Below are positions 62,129-64,000 of a DNA stretch of 64,000 nt, piece by piece (the stretch's first letter is position 1; each line of letters opens with the position of its first letter). A program made the translations under genes and the position numbers. Origin of the DNA: Theristus sp. LFF4_11 (Eukaryota; Nematoda; Chromadorea; Monhysterida; Xyalidae). The stretch lies in NCBI GenBank assembly GCA_030248135.1, contig JASANC010005328.1:28790-92789 (forward strand). The letters are read 5' to 3'. The notes beneath the pieces are model-generated. The model saw nothing but the letters and a program-made list of their open reading frames with translations, was not told the DNA's origin and did no database searches.

Positions 62129-62400
62129 CTCTCTACTCTAATAACTACTCTGGTTTTCAACTAAAGCTTTCGGATTCGCTGCCCTACGGGGATATAGCGA
62201 CCGCAGGGCAGGCCACCGAAACCGAAATCGGGCTAAGATCACTGGTGGTGCTCCCAGGACAGAGCGGGGCTTAGAGGCTGTCCCCCTCACGTGGCGAGGG
62301 TATTGGTTCCACGGGATGGTGAGCCGTCCGTTCCCCAATCCCACCGGAGTTTGGTACCTTCGGGTTTCCGAAATCGGTGGGGGGGGGGGGCGTGCTTCAA
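62129..62400. other. GC-rich unclassified block
   Basis: Unlike its neighbours this stretch is not homopolymer-rich until a G run at its end. Phrases such as GGTACCTTCGGGTTTCCGAA look like repeat or retroelement sequence, but I cannot assign a family and see no reading frame with recognisable domains. Confidence 0.35.
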
Positions 62401-63472
62401 ATATTAAAAAAAAAATTCAGTTGATTTGAAAGTATGCCGCCGCCGCCACCGTCCGAAAAAAAAACATAAATTTATTCATGAACTTCAAGCTCTAAAAATG
62501 TTTGGCCTTAAGGATGGCACGGAAAAGAAACTGTTCTTTTATGAAACAAACCGATTAACCGGTTTCTTTTCACGCCAAAAATAAAAACCGGTTTTTTACC
62601 AACAAAAATCTGAATTTTCAGTCGTCAAAACAAATCAAATTTTTTTGTCGTCAAATCCAATTCACTTTGGCAAAATCCAGAGCAATATTCTGAAGCTGGA
62701 AAACCATTTTCGAGACAAAAGTTCTGTTTTAAAACAGTTTCAAAACCGTGAAAAGGAGCCGGTTTCTAAAATATATTTCGGAGGCGTCTCAAAACACAGG
62801 AATGTAAAAAAATTCATTCATTTGTCTTTGGTAAATTTTCTGCTGCATTGGAATAGACAGGAGAGTCCGCCCAGCCGCCAGCACTCTTTGTTTTGTTTTG
62901 TTTTGTTTTGAAACATGTTCAACTGAATGTGATTGCGTTTTTGTTTTGAATCACATGTGCTCTTTTGTGCGACGTTTCGTGTTGTTTTCTTTTTTCTTGT
63001 ATCTGGTGCAAGTGTGTGTCCATGTCACAGCTCTTTTTATCTCGCGTTTTTTCTGTGTGCTCTTGTGGCTTTTGTGTTCAGGGAATTCTTTTTGTTAACT
63101 AGCACTGTTACTTGCTTGCTGTTGCTCATCACTTGCTGTTAGCTGTATTTGGGATGGCACAGGAAAAACAAAAGCCCATGAACAAAAAAATAACAAAAAA
63201 AACAAAAAAAAAGAAAAAAAAAAGAAAAAAAGAAAAAAAACAAGAGAGAAAAACTGCGATGAAGAAAAGAAAAGCAACTGTGCCGTGTTTATTTTGCTTT
63301 CTCTTGCTTAATTTAATCGTGCCTGAATGTCAATCGTGGCCGTTGTGCGCTGTCTGATGTTGTCGGTTCGTGATCGCGCTATTTTATTTATTTCTTCTCT
63401 CAAGCTTCAATTGTGTTTGCGCGTTTTTTTAACATTCAATTGTTTCTGACTGTCGACGGTTGGTTTTTCCCA
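62401..63472. other. Low-complexity AT-rich tract
   Basis: Contains (TTTTG)n at 62888-62911 and an A-rich AAAG tract at about 63183-63250. No gene recognised. Confidence 0.5.
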
Positions 63473-63919
63473 TGGGGGGGGGGGGGCATTTTTTCAAAAT
63501 TTTTTTCAGTGGGGGGGTCCACCCCCCCCACCCCCCATGATAATTTTTCGCTTAAATTTTGAAGGAAAACGCTAAATTTTGCTGCAAAATCGTTGAAATT
63601 ACAATGAAGATGGTCGGGTTATCATATATTCAGCTTATATAATGTACTTTATACACAAAAAATCATGACTTTCGAAAAATTTTTTAGGTTGTACGGAAAA
63701 TTGGGGGGGGTGTTCTCCGCCAGACAAATTTTCATGGGGGGGTGTGGGGGGGGGTGTCGGCCAAATTTTCGAGGGGGGGGTCCGATGGGGGGGGGGGGGT
63801 TCCCCGTTTTAAGGGGGGGGGTGGCACGGTGCCCCCCACCCCCCCCCCCACCCGACGGTCTCTGGTGCTCTGGAGGGTGTGTACCCCCCCCCACCCCCCC
63901 CCCCTCGCCCACGGTACTG
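63473..63919 (-). mobile_element. Family B element, one end missing
   Basis: The right end GCCCACGGTACTG is at 63919. The sequence matches the B reference in reverse from the CATGGGGG module onward, so roughly the last 110 bp of the other end are lost. Confidence 0.85.
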
Positions 63920-64000
63920 ACCACGCCACGAACCATATCCGCTGTTTATTCCGCGTTCGCTTCGCGTAGTGGGGGTGGGAGTCATATCGGGTGGGTTCAT

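Overview
This is animal nuclear DNA. The genes are split by spliceosomal introns and encode bilaterian proteins: a rhodopsin-type peptide receptor, an LC8 dynein light chain, an aldo-keto reductase, a Tbx2/3 T-box factor, gankyrin, LIN-9 and a long coiled-coil protein. The phylum cannot be fixed by eye. The protein set fits an invertebrate bilaterian, possibly an ecdysozoan.

Layout. Positions 1-8.2 kb hold three compact genes: an FMRFamide-receptor-like GPCR (+), an LC8-like dynein light chain (+) and an aldo-keto reductase (-). Small DNA transposons sit between them and in their introns. Positions 8.2-17.9 kb show no credible gene. Positions 17.9-28.7 kb hold one T-box gene (+) of six coding exons with introns of up to 5.2 kb. 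Positions 28.7-41.2 kb are another gene-poor tract. Positions 41.2-46.9 kb hold a 15-bp minisatellite and a dense pile of transposons. Positions 47.2-49.6 kb hold a doubtful minus-strand gene carrying a MITE inside a coding exon. Positions 49.8-51.3 kb hold a triple-nested transposon. Positions 51.5-61.4 kb are a tight cluster: gankyrin (+), then a coiled-coil gene (-) and lin-9 (-). Positions 61.5-64 kb are again transposons and low-complexity sequence.

The most striking content is a group of three short terminal-inverted-repeat element families, called A, B and C here. Each is about 470-570 bp and full of G and C homopolymer runs. Their ends are CATAGTTGTTC (A), CAGTACCGTGGGC (B) and CAGTACCGAAGGC (C). 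They make 8-bp target-site duplications, as hAT-like elements do, and they repeatedly insert into each other. I could undo the nests by eye: A in A in B; B in A in C; C in B in B. One A copy lies in gankyrin intron 1 with a perfect 8-bp duplication. The homopolymer runs create many long spurious Pro/Gly-rich reading frames, which I did not annotate.

Exon models were built by hand from conserved protein sequence, GT-AG sites and phase matching. For the GPCR, LC8, AKR, T-box, gankyrin, coiled-coil and lin-9 genes all phases close. The exceptions are one in-frame TGA in the GPCR N-terminus and one apparent GC-AG intron in lin-9. Gankyrin and LIN-9 both touch the retinoblastoma pathway in other animals, so their proximity is notable, though nothing here proves co-regulation.
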